DNA from: a virus
Length of the DNA stretch: 53,249 nt
IMG/VR virus record: IMGVR_UViG_3300031957_002446
Span: 1-53,249 of that record
Direction: 5' to 3' (one strand)
The translations under genes were made by a program, and so were the position numbers. The notes beneath the pieces were generated by a model, which was not told the origin of the DNA, ran no database searches, and saw nothing but the letters and a program-made list of their open reading frames with translations. Shown piece after piece: positions 1-7,477 of the stretch (its first letter is position 1; the number at the start of each line of letters is the position of its first letter).

Positions 1-59
1 TCACGCATTGCTGCTTGAATCTTTAGATGAATCAGTTCTTCTTTGCTTGGAACTTTCAT
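1..59 (-). CDS. Start of an unidentified gene, cut by the window edge
   Basis: An ATG at 59-57 opens a frame that stays open to the window edge and begins MKVPSKEELIHLKIQAAMR. The ATG overlaps the TAA stop of the glutaredoxin-like gene as TAATG, the junction type used repeatedly in this window, which is the main reason to call it. Only 19 codons are visible, so no family can be assigned. Confidence 0.55.
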   Translation of the reverse strand, partial: MKVPSKEELIHLKIQAAMR

Positions 60-298
60 TAAAACAATCCTCTATCCTTCATAAACTGTAAGGTTTCTTT
101 CATACTTCCAATGTGAGTATAACCCAATGCAACCTGTGGATATGTTGCTTCTTCACCAAATTCAGATTCGAATGCTCTTTGACTGAAATGTTGATTGAGT
201 TGATACTCCAAAATTTCGATATTAAGTTCTTTGAGTAGAGAGGTCATTCTCTCACACTCTTGATTACCGTTTGTATAGATTACTGCTTGTTTAGTCAT
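59..298 (-). CDS. Glutaredoxin-like protein with a degenerate active site
   Basis: A 79-residue protein with a glutaredoxin layout: an N-terminal strand (AVIYTNGNQ), a helix after the active-site position, then a TYPQVALGYTHIGS segment matching the cis-proline TVPQIFI..HIGG block of phage and bacterial glutaredoxins. The usual CPxC is replaced by a segment with a single cysteine (QEC), so normal dithiol chemistry is doubtful; it may be monothiol or serve as a binding fold. The ATG at 298 is preferred over an upstream TTG because it overlaps the previous stop as ATGACTAA. It is followed by a TAATG junction. The fold call is from sequence pattern only. Confidence 0.65.
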   Translation of the reverse strand: MTKQAVIYTNGNQECERMTSLLKELNIEILEYQLNQHFSQRAFESEFGEEATYPQVALGYTHIGSMKETLQFMKDRGLF

Positions 299-443
299 AT
301 TCAATAATAATACGTTGCTTGACTTCCCCTCTACTATTTACCACAGTCTGTCGAATGACTTCACCATTTAATAGTGAGGAGATATTATCTACAAGGTTCT
401 TGGCGATTGCCTTGTTTGTTTCTGCTTTCCAGTCAGTCTTCAT
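291..443 (-). CDS. Small hypothetical protein, 50 aa
   Basis: An unrecognised 50-residue ORF starting MKTDWKAETNKAIAKNL, mixed-charge and probably helix followed by strands. The start at 443 is chosen because ATGAAGACTGA overlaps the stop of the preceding 42-residue ORF; a longer TTG-initiated reading is possible but would overlap it much more. Its stop overlaps the glutaredoxin-like start. The evidence is the overlap pattern and absence of a better frame, not homology. Confidence 0.55.
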   Translation of the reverse strand: MKTDWKAETNKAIAKNLVDNISSLLNGEVIRQTVVNSRGEVKQRIIIEYD

Positions 444-561
444 TCTTTTGCCATCCATCAATTTGTTTTTGTGTTGGAACAATCCATCTAAAGTTCATGT
501 CCTCTTCGATAAATTCTTCATTCATTTTTTCATATGTTTCTGGTGTAATTTTTTCAGTCAC
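433..561 (-). CDS. Tiny hypothetical protein, 42 aa, GTG start
   Basis: A GTG-started ORF beginning VTEKITPETYEKMNEEF, highly acidic in its first half. GTG at 561-559 lies inside the CGTGACTGA end of the previous gene and is preceded at short spacing by a strong GGAGG. The same ribosome-binding and start cassette occurs one gene upstream. Its 3' end overlaps the next ORF by 11 bases. No family recognised; the call rests on the Shine-Dalgarno sequence and tight overlaps. Confidence 0.5.
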   Translation of the reverse strand: MTEKITPETYEKMNEEFIEEDMNFRWIVPTQKQIDGWQKNED

Positions 562-790
562 GTTGCCTCCATTCAGTTTCACGATAAGCAGAGATTAAAA
601 TATCATCATACGCATCAGGTAGTCTACCACTTTCACCACGACGAGACCTCATTCTATTCACTTTACTAACTGGTAGTTCTTTAAGTTCGGGGTCATTAAG
701 AATCTGATCAAGTTGAGACTTTTCACTATAACTGCGAAGATTCCGTAGAGGATACCTATTAACAGGTAGATTGCGATTAGTTCTAGTCAC
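554..790 (-). CDS. Small basic hypothetical protein, 78 aa, GTG start
   Basis: A 78-residue Arg/Asn-rich ORF that starts GTGACTAGAACT after GGAGG at 5-base spacing and ends in TEWRQRD. An extension of about 32 residues is open but would overlap the preceding 104-residue gene by over 100 bases and ignores the strong Shine-Dalgarno, so GTG at 790 is preferred. The preceding gene ends in DDWRQRD, so the two C-termini share their last five residues because of a duplicated DNA cassette. Function unknown. Confidence 0.6.
   Translation of the reverse strand: MTRTNRNLPVNRYPLRNLRSYSEKSQLDQILNDPELKELPVSKVNRMRSRRGESGRLPDAYDDILISAYRETEWRQRD
556..571. repeat. Copy A of a 16-base direct repeat at a gene junction
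   Basis: The plus strand reads AGTCACGTTGCCTCCA. Read on the minus strand it supplies GGAGG, the last codons WRQRD of one gene and the GTGACT start of the next. The same 16 bases recur at 785-800. Confidence 0.85.
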
Positions 791-1097
791 GTTGCCTCCA
801 ATCATCAGGTTTGTCTCTTCCGAACCATTCATTGATATCATCTGCTCCGTCAAATCCCGTTTTATAATTAGATGGGTCGGGATCACCTAGCCCCATCCTA
901 TTCATAAAATCGTCCATACTACCCTCCTCAATATTCTGAGCAGCTTGACGACGTGCTTTATTTAACCAGTCTCTAGCAGTTGTATATCTCTTGGCAAGTT
1001 TCTCTGCCCAGATCATATCATCCAATTTTACTTCTTCTCTGTTTGCAATCTTCTTACAGATGAACTCTAGTCGTAGCCTGTATTGAGTTGATAGCAT
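783..1097 (-). CDS. Conserved cyanophage hypothetical protein, 104 aa
   Basis: Starts MLSTQYRLRLEFICKKI and contains LDDMIWAEKLAKRYTTARDWLNKARRQ, a pattern I associate with a hypothetical protein found after gp46 in T4-like cyanophages. Probably a helical N-terminal half and an acidic, less ordered C-terminal half ending DDWRQRD. The ATG at 1097 lies one base after the stop of the 65-residue gene (TGATATG), implying coupled translation from the gp46 operon. No function can be assigned. Confidence 0.75.
   Translation of the reverse strand: MLSTQYRLRLEFICKKIANREEVKLDDMIWAEKLAKRYTTARDWLNKARRQAAQNIEEGSMDDFMNRMGLGDPDPSNYKTGFDGADDINEWFGRDKPDDWRQRD
785..800. repeat. Copy B of the 16-base junction repeat
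   Basis: Identical to 556-571 over 16 bases, with most of the next few bases also matching. It forms the junction between the 104- and 78-residue genes exactly as copy A does for the 78- and 42-residue genes. Confidence 0.85.
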
Positions 1098-1098
1098 A

Positions 1099-1296
1099 TC
1101 AGTCTTTCAGTTTTTTCTGTAGATCTGTGACCCTAGTGTACTCGTCTAAAGCAGTTTCAGAACGATACTGTAAAATTGTATCGATATCATTCAAAATATC
1201 TTCAGTCGAAACGTAGTCATCTAGGTATTTATCGAGTGCTTCCTTGAGATGACGTAACCTATGCCACTCAGAACTATATGGTTTGTAGTGTGTCAT
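1099..1296 (-). CDS. Conserved cyanophage hypothetical protein, 65 aa
   Basis: Begins MTHYKPYSSEWHRLRHLKEALDK and is predicted to be almost all helix, with heptad-like leucines and charged residues suggesting a small coiled coil. Similar MTHYKPYS-type proteins are familiar after gp46 in cyanomyoviruses. The start overlaps the gp46 stop as ATGA, so it is probably translated by termination-reinitiation from the gp46 message. Function unknown. Confidence 0.75.
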   Translation of the reverse strand: MTHYKPYSSEWHRLRHLKEALDKYLDDYVSTEDILNDIDTILQYRSETALDEYTRVTDLQKKLKD

Positions 1297-3005
1297 GATG
1301 TAATGCGGCTGAAGCCTTTCATTTTTTCAAATCTTAGCACACTTTCAAACTTATCGTAAAGGCCCTCTTTGTGAGAAATTACAAATATGTTAGCATCTTT
1401 GATAACAAACCTAATAATCTTTAAAAATTCATCCGTTCCAAATCCATCAAGGGAGGAATCAAATACTTCATCCATAATTAGTAGATTAGTGCTTACAGAA
1501 TTTCTAGCTTTTGCTACCTCTCTCCAAGTAAAAAGCAGAGCAAGATCTATTCGCATTTTCTCACCTTCGGAGAAAGAAGCGTAGGAAAATTTATCATGAA
1601 TAGGACTTTCTACAGTTTCATTAAATTCTTCGTCAAGCTTAAAGTTGATGTAGAAATCCATCATGGATAGATAACGGTTGACTTGTTTATTAATCAAGGG
1701 CAAGTATTTTTTAATGACTTGCCTTTTAACGCCACCGTCTTTTAGCAAATTGAATACAAAGTCGTAGTAACTTAGTAATTCTTTCTGAGTAGAAAGTTCT
1801 TCGTATGTTTTATTAAGTTGTTCTTGAAACGAAGCTAACTTGTCATGCTCAGAATTTCGGTTTTCAAGTTGTGAGGCAATTCTTTGAATTTCAGATTCAA
1901 GATCTCGGATTTGTTTTTGGCAATTAGAGATCTTAGTGTTATTCTGAGAAATGTCATGGTTGAGATTTGTAATCTCCTTACTCAACTGCTTAAATTGCCG
2001 CTCTGAATTTTCTTCTTTTTTGATTGCTTCTTCTAGTTGATTAGAACCAGATTGCAATTCACTAATTTTAGATTGAGCGGCTTCAATTCTATTTAACCGA
2101 AACTCTTCTTCTATAGTTTGAGTGCATGTTGGGCAAACCGTATTCTCTTTAAAAAAGTTAAACTCACTTGTAATGGTGGATACTTTTTGACTTAGTTTTC
2201 CTTTGATGTTTCCAAGTTGTTTTAGTTTTTCAGTAGAACCTTCATGAGAACGAACTACTGTAGATAGATCATCAATCTCTTCTGATATTTTGATGATGTC
2301 ATTGGTAGCATCATTTTCATCAGAAAGTAAAGATGAAATTTTAGATTCCTTATCTTTAATGTTTTGTTGAGCTCTATTCTCCAACTCTTCAATAAAACTC
2401 CGTTGCATTTCAATTTTTTCCAACAGAGATTCTTTTTTATTCGCTGTATTCTTTACTCTATCTCTGAAGTGTTTAATCTTTTCTTTAACTACTGCATTCA
2501 TGGCTGAAAAGATTTTGATATCTAAAAGATCTTCAATAACTTCTCTACGACTTCCACTACTCAACTGCATAAATGGGACGAATGTGGAGGATCCCAAAAT
2601 AACAATTTGAGTAAATGATTTGTAATTGAGCTTTAAAATATTATCTTCTAGGATTCTTTGGTTCGCTCTATCATCTGCTTCCTTGTGAAGTCGTTCACCA
2701 TTAACTTCAATATCAAATATGTTCGGTTTCATTCCTCTCCGAACAAAATAATCTTTGTTACCAACAGTAAAATTAATCTCAACTAAACAATCTTTTTCAT
2801 TTGAGGAATTAAGTAGTTGTGGTTTGTTAATTTTACGAAATGGTTTATTGAACAGCACAAAAGTCAGAGCATCCAAAAGAGTGGACTTTCCAGATCCATT
2901 GCTACCAATAATAATAGTATTATTACTTTTTCTAAAATCAATCTCGGTGAATTGGTTTCCAGTGCTAAGAAAATTTTTCCAACGAATATTTTTAAATGTG
3001 ATCAT
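1293..3005 (-). CDS. 46: Recombination endonuclease subunit gp46 (SbcC/Rad50-like ATPase)
   Basis: Large subunit of the gp46/gp47 complex, the phage counterpart of Rad50/Mre11, which resects DNA ends for recombination-dependent replication. The 570-residue protein has Walker A GSNGSGKST at residues 34-42, two long charged coiled-coil arms around a zinc hook CPTC at 291-294, an ABC signature FSEGEKM near 477, and Walker B LLIMDEVFD followed by a SHK switch near the C-terminus. Length is close to T4 gp46 (560). The gene lies in the order gp47, DUF3110-like, gp46 and overlaps both neighbours by ATGA. No disruption is visible and the assignment is secure. Confidence 0.97.
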   Translation of the reverse strand: MITFKNIRWKNFLSTGNQFTEIDFRKSNNTIIIGSNGSGKSTLLDALTFVLFNKPFRKINKPQLLNSSNEKDCLVEINFTVGNKDYFVRRGMKPNIFDIEVNGERLHKEADDRANQRILEDNILKLNYKSFTQIVILGSSTFVPFMQLSSGSRREVIEDLLDIKIFSAMNAVVKEKIKHFRDRVKNTANKKESLLEKIEMQRSFIEELENRAQQNIKDKESKISSLLSDENDATNDIIKISEEIDDLSTVVRSHEGSTEKLKQLGNIKGKLSQKVSTITSEFNFFKENTVCPTCTQTIEEEFRLNRIEAAQSKISELQSGSNQLEEAIKKEENSERQFKQLSKEITNLNHDISQNNTKISNCQKQIRDLESEIQRIASQLENRNSEHDKLASFQEQLNKTYEELSTQKELLSYYDFVFNLLKDGGVKRQVIKKYLPLINKQVNRYLSMMDFYINFKLDEEFNETVESPIHDKFSYASFSEGEKMRIDLALLFTWREVAKARNSVSTNLLIMDEVFDSSLDGFGTDEFLKIIRFVIKDANIFVISHKEGLYDKFESVLRFEKMKGFSRITS

Positions 3006-3256
3006 TTGGGAGGAATTACAAAGTCGTCAGGAGTAATAATTGAATAACCTAAGTTGTTTTTAATACATGTTTTAATAGCCAATTCTGGATCAACTTGAAC
3101 TATTCTGGTAACTTGATCTGGTCTATCACCTAACATCATAGCATATCTTTCAGCATCGTCAACTTCCTCAAACAAAAACAAAACTTTTTGTTTATCTTTA
3201 TTCAATACTGAATAAGCACCTTCTTTAGTTTTTGTTTTTTGGATTAGCATCCACAT
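3002..3256 (-). CDS. DUF3110-like small protein, 84 aa
   Basis: The segment KVLFLFEEVDDAERYAMML, followed by a gyS-type strand and a C-terminal PP, resembles cyanobacterial DUF3110 proteins, which share an ED-DA-RYA-LLE core and end in a GY...PP segment. The family has no established function but is characteristic of cyanobacteria and their phages, hinting at host ancestry. It is inserted between gp47 and gp46, overlapping gp47 as TAATG and gp46 as ATGA, so it is made with the nuclease complex. A role in that complex is only a possibility. Confidence 0.6.
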   Translation of the reverse strand: MWMLIQKTKTKEGAYSVLNKDKQKVLFLFEEVDDAERYAMMLGDRPDQVTRIVQVDPELAIKTCIKNNLGYSIITPDDFVIPPK

Positions 3257-4302
3257 TAATCAACCTCGCAAGCTTTTGTGTATACCTTTTCCACTATATT
3301 TTTGAGGAGAGAAATATCGAGACTGGAGCCTGATTCTTCTATATATTTGTTTAAAATAGAAAGAGTATTTTCGCAAGTTTGATCTTCATCTTCTTCTGAG
3401 TAAAATCCATTGAAATTGTAGTTTTCTACAATTTTTAAATCATAAACTCCAGCAGCATAAAGTTTATCTATATATTTTTCAAAATTTTTGGTATCTGATT
3501 TTTGCTTTACAATTATCTTTACAATTTTATCTTTGTAAATTGATGCATTCAAAGTTTGCCATGGGTTGTCTTTATACTCTATAGAGTAAAACAACCTAAA
3601 TGGATTTTTGATTGCAACATGTTCTAAAGTTTCTGTATCGAAAATATGAAATCCTCTTTCTTCCTCAAGATCATGCCAATAAATTTCATATGGATTTCCT
3701 AGATAGTAAATATTATCTTGAGAATTTCTATGATGATAATGGCCTGAAAAGACTTTTTCAAACTGAGAGAATTTTGTTTTATCTTCACCATGCTCATTGA
3801 TAAAAGTTCTATTGGCATAGAATCCTTTCATCTCAAGATGACCAATCGCAACTTTTGCAGATGTTCCTCTGATCATATCCTCAGATTCTTTCCTATTTTC
3901 TTCATTAATCCAAGGAAGCATTAATACATTTAAACCATCGAAGATAACTTCTGTTGGAGAACTATAAGTAATAATATTAGAATACTCTCGTAGAAGTAAA
4001 TCAATCGTATTAATTTTGTTAGTATCCTTGTAATAGGATGTATGATTTCCAACAATTGTATGTACGCGGACATCCATATCTTGTAGGATGTCGTAATACT
4101 TCTGTTTAGCCCAATTAAGACTCCAAAAATCAATCCCTTTACGAGTATCAAAAGTGTCTCCCATATCAATGATATACTTGATATTATTTTTTTTAAGATA
4201 TGGAAAAAAGATTTCATCGTAAAATTTAGCAAAATAGTCGTGAAGAATTTTATTTCCTTTTCTGGCACCAAAATGTTGGTCTGTAATGATAGCTATTTTC
4301 AA
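3256..4302 (-). CDS. 47: Recombination endonuclease subunit gp47 (SbcD/Mre11-like nuclease)
   Basis: Calcineurin-type metallophosphoesterase that forms the nuclease of the gp46/47 complex. Metal-binding motifs are intact: DQH (D8, H10), GDTFD (D49), GNH (N86, H87), GH (H155) and GHYHHR (187-192). Its 348 residues compare with 339 in T4. The start is TTG: the upstream strand reads GGAGGTAAACTTTGAAAATA, giving a strong Shine-Dalgarno, and the TTG shares bases with the TGA of the preceding gene (TTGA). No ATG lies near the expected N-terminus MKIAIITDQH. It probably shares the promoter before gp55. Confidence 0.97.
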   Translation of the reverse strand: MKIAIITDQHFGARKGNKILHDYFAKFYDEIFFPYLKKNNIKYIIDMGDTFDTRKGIDFWSLNWAKQKYYDILQDMDVRVHTIVGNHTSYYKDTNKINTIDLLLREYSNIITYSSPTEVIFDGLNVLMLPWINEENRKESEDMIRGTSAKVAIGHLEMKGFYANRTFINEHGEDKTKFSQFEKVFSGHYHHRNSQDNIYYLGNPYEIYWHDLEEERGFHIFDTETLEHVAIKNPFRLFYSIEYKDNPWQTLNASIYKDKIVKIIVKQKSDTKNFEKYIDKLYAAGVYDLKIVENYNFNGFYSEEDEDQTCENTLSILNKYIEESGSSLDISLLKNIVEKVYTKACEVD

Positions 4303-4535
4303 AGTTTACCTCCAACAACTCCACTATTAACAACTCTAGTATATAAATGCAAAGTCCCTTCTTGCTCACACTTCAGATGCCACCGTGTTATATCGGTCAC
4401 TGCCTCTTTAGTTAGTCCAAACAAGAAGTCTTTGCCAGTATCCTTACGAACACTTTTCCACATGAATCGAGTTTCTTCCACATAGAAAGCATCATCAATC
4501 CAATCTACTTCAGCAATTTCAGGGTGTTCGTTCAT
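4299..4535 (-). CDS. Conserved cyanophage hypothetical protein, 78 aa, before gp47
   Basis: Contains VDWIDDAFYVEETRFMW, WHLKCEQEG and a C-terminal NSGVVGGKL, a combination I recognise as a conserved hypothetical encoded directly before gp47 in cyanomyoviruses. The DNA encoding its final VGGKL doubles as the gp47 ribosome-binding site, so conservation of the C-terminus may partly reflect translation control. It overlaps gp55 by ATGA and gp47 by TTGA. Function unknown; it may be a small mixed alpha/beta domain. Confidence 0.75.
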   Translation of the reverse strand: MNEHPEIAEVDWIDDAFYVEETRFMWKSVRKDTGKDFLFGLTKEAVTDITRWHLKCEQEGTLHLYTRVVNSGVVGGKL

Positions 4536-5041
4536 CGGTTCATCTTGTACTGGATGTTTTCTTTGATGGTATTATAGTCCGAACTGCTGTTAGAAAGCAA
4601 GCTATCGTCAACCATCATGACAGCATCATAACCGGTACGCTCAATGATACGAGTTTTTATCTCCAGTTGTTTTTTCTCTTTTTGAATTTTTCTAAGAAAT
4701 GCGAAATGAATGATTTGGGTGAAATATGCAAATGGATTTTTTGATTTTTCTGGATCAAAGTTTCTAATGTACTGCACACAGTTTTCAATACCATCAGAAA
4801 TCATATCCTCTTTAAACATATAATTTACAAAATTTGGTTTATGAGAAAGATGATCACCGATTTTTTTAAAGCAAGATCCTAGATATTCATGTACCTTTCT
4901 AAATTCCCTAGATTCTTCTAGTAACTCTCTTTTTGTTTTTCCTTGTTTTTCTGCAATTTCAAGAAACTCTCTATATCTAATAATTTGAGCTAAGAACTCT
5001 TTGTTATTGATATAGTGTTCCGATTTTTTTCTGGTTGCCAT
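4532..5041 (-). CDS. 55: Late-transcription sigma factor gp55
   Basis: Recruits host RNA polymerase to TATAAATA-type late promoters. The 169-residue protein carries the sigma region 2-like block: MISDGIENCVQYIRNFDPEK, then NPFAYFTQIIHFAFLRKIQKEKK, typical of T4-type gp55 (185 residues in T4). ATG at 5041 (MATRKKSEHY) is preferred; the frame is open further upstream, but an ATG near 5067 would fall at about the predicted transcription start. No clear Shine-Dalgarno precedes either. The gene lies directly after a near-consensus host promoter, so gp55 should be made before late transcription. The C-terminus ends basic (YKMNR). Confidence 0.93.
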   Translation of the reverse strand: MATRKKSEHYINNKEFLAQIIRYREFLEIAEKQGKTKRELLEESREFRKVHEYLGSCFKKIGDHLSHKPNFVNYMFKEDMISDGIENCVQYIRNFDPEKSKNPFAYFTQIIHFAFLRKIQKEKKQLEIKTRIIERTGYDAVMMVDDSLLSNSSSDYNTIKENIQYKMNR

Positions 5042-5071
5042 AAGTTTATAAGTTATAGTTATCATCCTTTG

Positions 5072-5100
5072 ATTATAGCATAACAAAAAGGCCTTGACAA
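5072..5100 (-). promoter_or_regulatory. Sigma70-type promoter for gp55 and the gp47/46 operon
   Basis: On the minus strand, TTGTCA (5100-5095) and a perfect TATAAT (5077-5072) are separated by 17 bases, the optimal spacing. It lies in the only sizeable gap of the region and points at gp55, with a predicted 5' leader of about 25 bases. One mismatch in the -35 box. Confidence 0.8.
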
Positions 5101-5150
5101 CTCATCAAAATCTGTCTAGAATAGGCTTGTCCAGGATGATAAGAAAGCTA

Positions 5151-5585
5151 TTAATCAAAGCTTTCATTAGTATCTAACTTGTACATGTCTTCCAATGAAT
5201 TTTTCATTTGTTCGACTGAGCCAAGGTATCCCATTTTCTCACTGATTTCTTTCTCGTTATCATTTTCACCAGATAGATATTGTTCTTTTTCTTCAATGAA
5301 GTTTTTGTATAGACCAATAATTTCTAAATCATTAACCTCAGACATCCAAACAACTCTGGAAAGTCTAATAAAATAAATTCCATCATTTGACATTTTTATC
5401 CAAGGTTCTACTTTTATACTGAAGTGGCCTTGAAATGACTTACATGTAAATATAACTGGATCTTGTAAAGCAAGTATTGGATCATCTGGATTTTCATCAT
5501 CAACAAAAACTATACAAAATATTTCTTCTCCGGTTACTAGTTTAATTGATGCATAAAATTCTTGGTCTAGAGGAGATTCTGTCAT
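5151..5585 (-). CDS. Putative Sm-like small protein between UvsW and gp55
   Basis: The first 80 residues look like an Sm/LSm-type beta barrel: FYASIKLVTGEEIFCIVFVD (Sm1-like bend with GE), a DPxxALQDPVIF segment, then IYFIRLSRVVWMSEV (Sm2-like strands). The C-terminal 55 residues are acidic and helical. Proteins with this opening are common near replication genes of cyanophages, but I know of no defined role; RNA binding or translation control are guesses. The start overlaps the UvsW stop as ATGA. The gp55 promoter follows the stop, with no clear terminator between. Confidence 0.55.
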   Translation of the reverse strand: MTESPLDQEFYASIKLVTGEEIFCIVFVDDENPDDPILALQDPVIFTCKSFQGHFSIKVEPWIKMSNDGIYFIRLSRVVWMSEVNDLEIIGLYKNFIEEKEQYLSGENDNEKEISEKMGYLGSVEQMKNSLEDMYKLDTNESFD

Positions 5586-7048
5586 ATCTTTTTTAGTGCG
5601 ATGTTTATAATTTCATAGTTAAATTTTTCTTCTTTGTATATTTTAATCCTTTCAATTAAATGATTTAGAGTAAAGTTTCTTTTTCTTTCAAAAGTAATAT
5701 CATCTGCAATATCAAATAAAGTTGCTTTTAATTTAGTATCACTTTTTCTAAGAACTCTACCAATACTTTGCAAATTTCTCACTCTGGATTTGCTGGGAGA
5801 AGCAAAAATAACGTTATGTAGATTTTTGATATTGATGCCAGTAGAAAAAGTACCATAAGACGCTACTATAATTGCGTTTGATTCTTTTTCTGTGATTGCT
5901 CTGATCCTTTCTCTATCTTCGGCATCAACTCCACCGTACACAAAGAAAACTTTACGTCCCTTCTCTGCCGAATTATTTATCAATTCATATAAAGGCATAC
6001 CATGACTTTCTACTCTAGTAAAAAGAACTAAAGTATTTCCATTTTGATCAAGGGCTAAGTTTTTAATAAATGTATTCCTTTGATTATGAGAGCATAGATA
6101 TTCAATCTCTTGGTTATATGTATCAAACAATCTTCCTTGATGTTTTAAAGCAATAATTTTAACTTGAAGATCGGAAAGATGTTTCTTTTTTATTAACTCT
6201 TTTGTTTTGATAGTTGAATATGATGGGCCAAATAATCCTTCTAGAACCCACTTGTGAGTTTGACTGCCATCCAAAGTTCCGGTAAATCCAAATCTATATT
6301 TTGCATCAGCAAGTTTTGTCATGATGCTAACTAGAGATTTAGATTTAAAAAGATGAGCCTCATCTCCTACTACAACCTCAAATCTCTCGAAGTATTTTCT
6401 ATCAAGTTTGTATATAGATTGCCACGTCGTAATGATAACCTGATTATCAGTTTCTCTTTCCTTTCCACCATAAATTTTGTGGCAGTAAGATCCTACATCC
6501 CAACCATAGTCAGCAAAATCTTTATACATTTGCTCGACTAGTGAAGTCGTCGGAACCACTATCAAAATATTCTTTTTCATCTCAACAAAATATCTGACTA
6601 CAGAGTAAATCATAAGAGATTTACCTGAGCCAGTTGGAGAGACTATAAGTCTTCGATTACATCTAAGTGCATCATAGACTGCTTCTATTTGATAATCTCT
6701 GGGTTTGTGTGTAGAGATTTTTGTCATGTAGTCCTTGACCCCTTCCAGTGAGATCATTTCATTTAGTTCTATAGGACTACCATAGTATTTGTTTTCTTTG
6801 AAACTAAATTTGTAATTGTATGTTTGGCAGAATCTTATTAACTTATCTAAAAGTCCAATATAAAGTTCTCCATTCTGTGTGTTGAATAATCTTATCTTTC
6901 CGTCCCACCATCTATTTCTATATTGTGGCATGTACTTCGCACCTTCTACATCAAATGTAAAGTGATCTGATAACTCACATTTGATGTATGGCTCTGCTTC
7001 TATTTTTAGAAATACTTCATTCTTTTTTGAGATGACAACATCACTCAT
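5582..7048 (-). CDS. uvsW: DNA/RNA helicase UvsW
   Basis: Superfamily 2 helicase that, in T4, unwinds R-loops and branched DNA and moves replication from origins to recombination. An N-terminal UvsW domain (residues 1-110) carries PQYRNRWWDGKIRLF; then come motif I SPTGSGKS (137-144), DEAH box (229-232), motif III FTGTL (255-259) and motif VI QSIGRVLRKSD near 430. Length 488 versus about 503 in T4. The ATG follows the UvsY stop directly (TAAATG). Helicase motifs are intact. Confidence 0.96.
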   Translation of the reverse strand: MSDVVISKKNEVFLKIEAEPYIKCELSDHFTFDVEGAKYMPQYRNRWWDGKIRLFNTQNGELYIGLLDKLIRFCQTYNYKFSFKENKYYGSPIELNEMISLEGVKDYMTKISTHKPRDYQIEAVYDALRCNRRLIVSPTGSGKSLMIYSVVRYFVEMKKNILIVVPTTSLVEQMYKDFADYGWDVGSYCHKIYGGKERETDNQVIITTWQSIYKLDRKYFERFEVVVGDEAHLFKSKSLVSIMTKLADAKYRFGFTGTLDGSQTHKWVLEGLFGPSYSTIKTKELIKKKHLSDLQVKIIALKHQGRLFDTYNQEIEYLCSHNQRNTFIKNLALDQNGNTLVLFTRVESHGMPLYELINNSAEKGRKVFFVYGGVDAEDRERIRAITEKESNAIIVASYGTFSTGINIKNLHNVIFASPSKSRVRNLQSIGRVLRKSDTKLKATLFDIADDITFERKRNFTLNHLIERIKIYKEEKFNYEIINIALKKI

Positions 7049-7477
7049 TTACATTCCTGCCTGAAACTTTAACCAGTCAATAGCATTCTTAATTTGATAT
7101 CCCCTATTAGAAATTTGTTTTAAAATTTCATCCAGATATTTAAGAATTTGATCATAATAACGAATCTTTAAATCAATCTTTGAAAGTCTCTCGTCAGCAT
7201 TTAAATAACGATTGATAGATTCCTTTTCTCTAACTTTGAATGGAAAGGGTTCTTTTTCATATACCTCCGGGTCAGCCTTTCCTGTGTAATAGTTGTATCT
7301 TTCTAGATGAGTTCTGTCGTAGAGTTGTCTTGCAGATTCTCTAAGAAGATAGTTTGTATTATATAGTTCATAATATTTGGCATGAAGTTGTGGAGTTTTA
7401 ATCGATTCGTTTCCAAGATCATCTCTGTCAATCTCGGAATCACGAGTCCACATCTTCTGAATGTCTTCAAGATTCAT
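7049..7477 (-). CDS. uvsY: Recombination mediator UvsY
   Basis: Loads the UvsX recombinase onto gp32-covered single-stranded DNA. The 142-residue protein matches the cyanophage UvsY pattern: MNLEDIQKMW, LHAKYYELYNT, YNYYTGKADPEVY, NRYLNADERLSKI and a C-terminal QIKNAIDWLKFQAG. T4 UvsY has 137 residues. The start overlaps the tube-like gene by ATGA and the stop abuts UvsW, so both recombination proteins appear to be read from the late promoter at 8038-8045 as well as any earlier promoter. Confidence 0.92.
   Translation of the reverse strand: MNLEDIQKMWTRDSEIDRDDLGNESIKTPQLHAKYYELYNTNYLLRESARQLYDRTHLERYNYYTGKADPEVYEKEPFPFKVREKESINRYLNADERLSKIDLKIRYYDQILKYLDEILKQISNRGYQIKNAIDWLKFQAGM

Noticed and set aside
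791-886. Longer N-terminus for the 78-residue gene
   Set aside because: Would overlap the previous gene by about 100 bases and bypass the GGAGG-GTG cassette.
5042-5086. Upstream start for gp55
   Set aside because: The extension includes the -10 box and predicted transcription start, so it could not be fully translated from this promoter.
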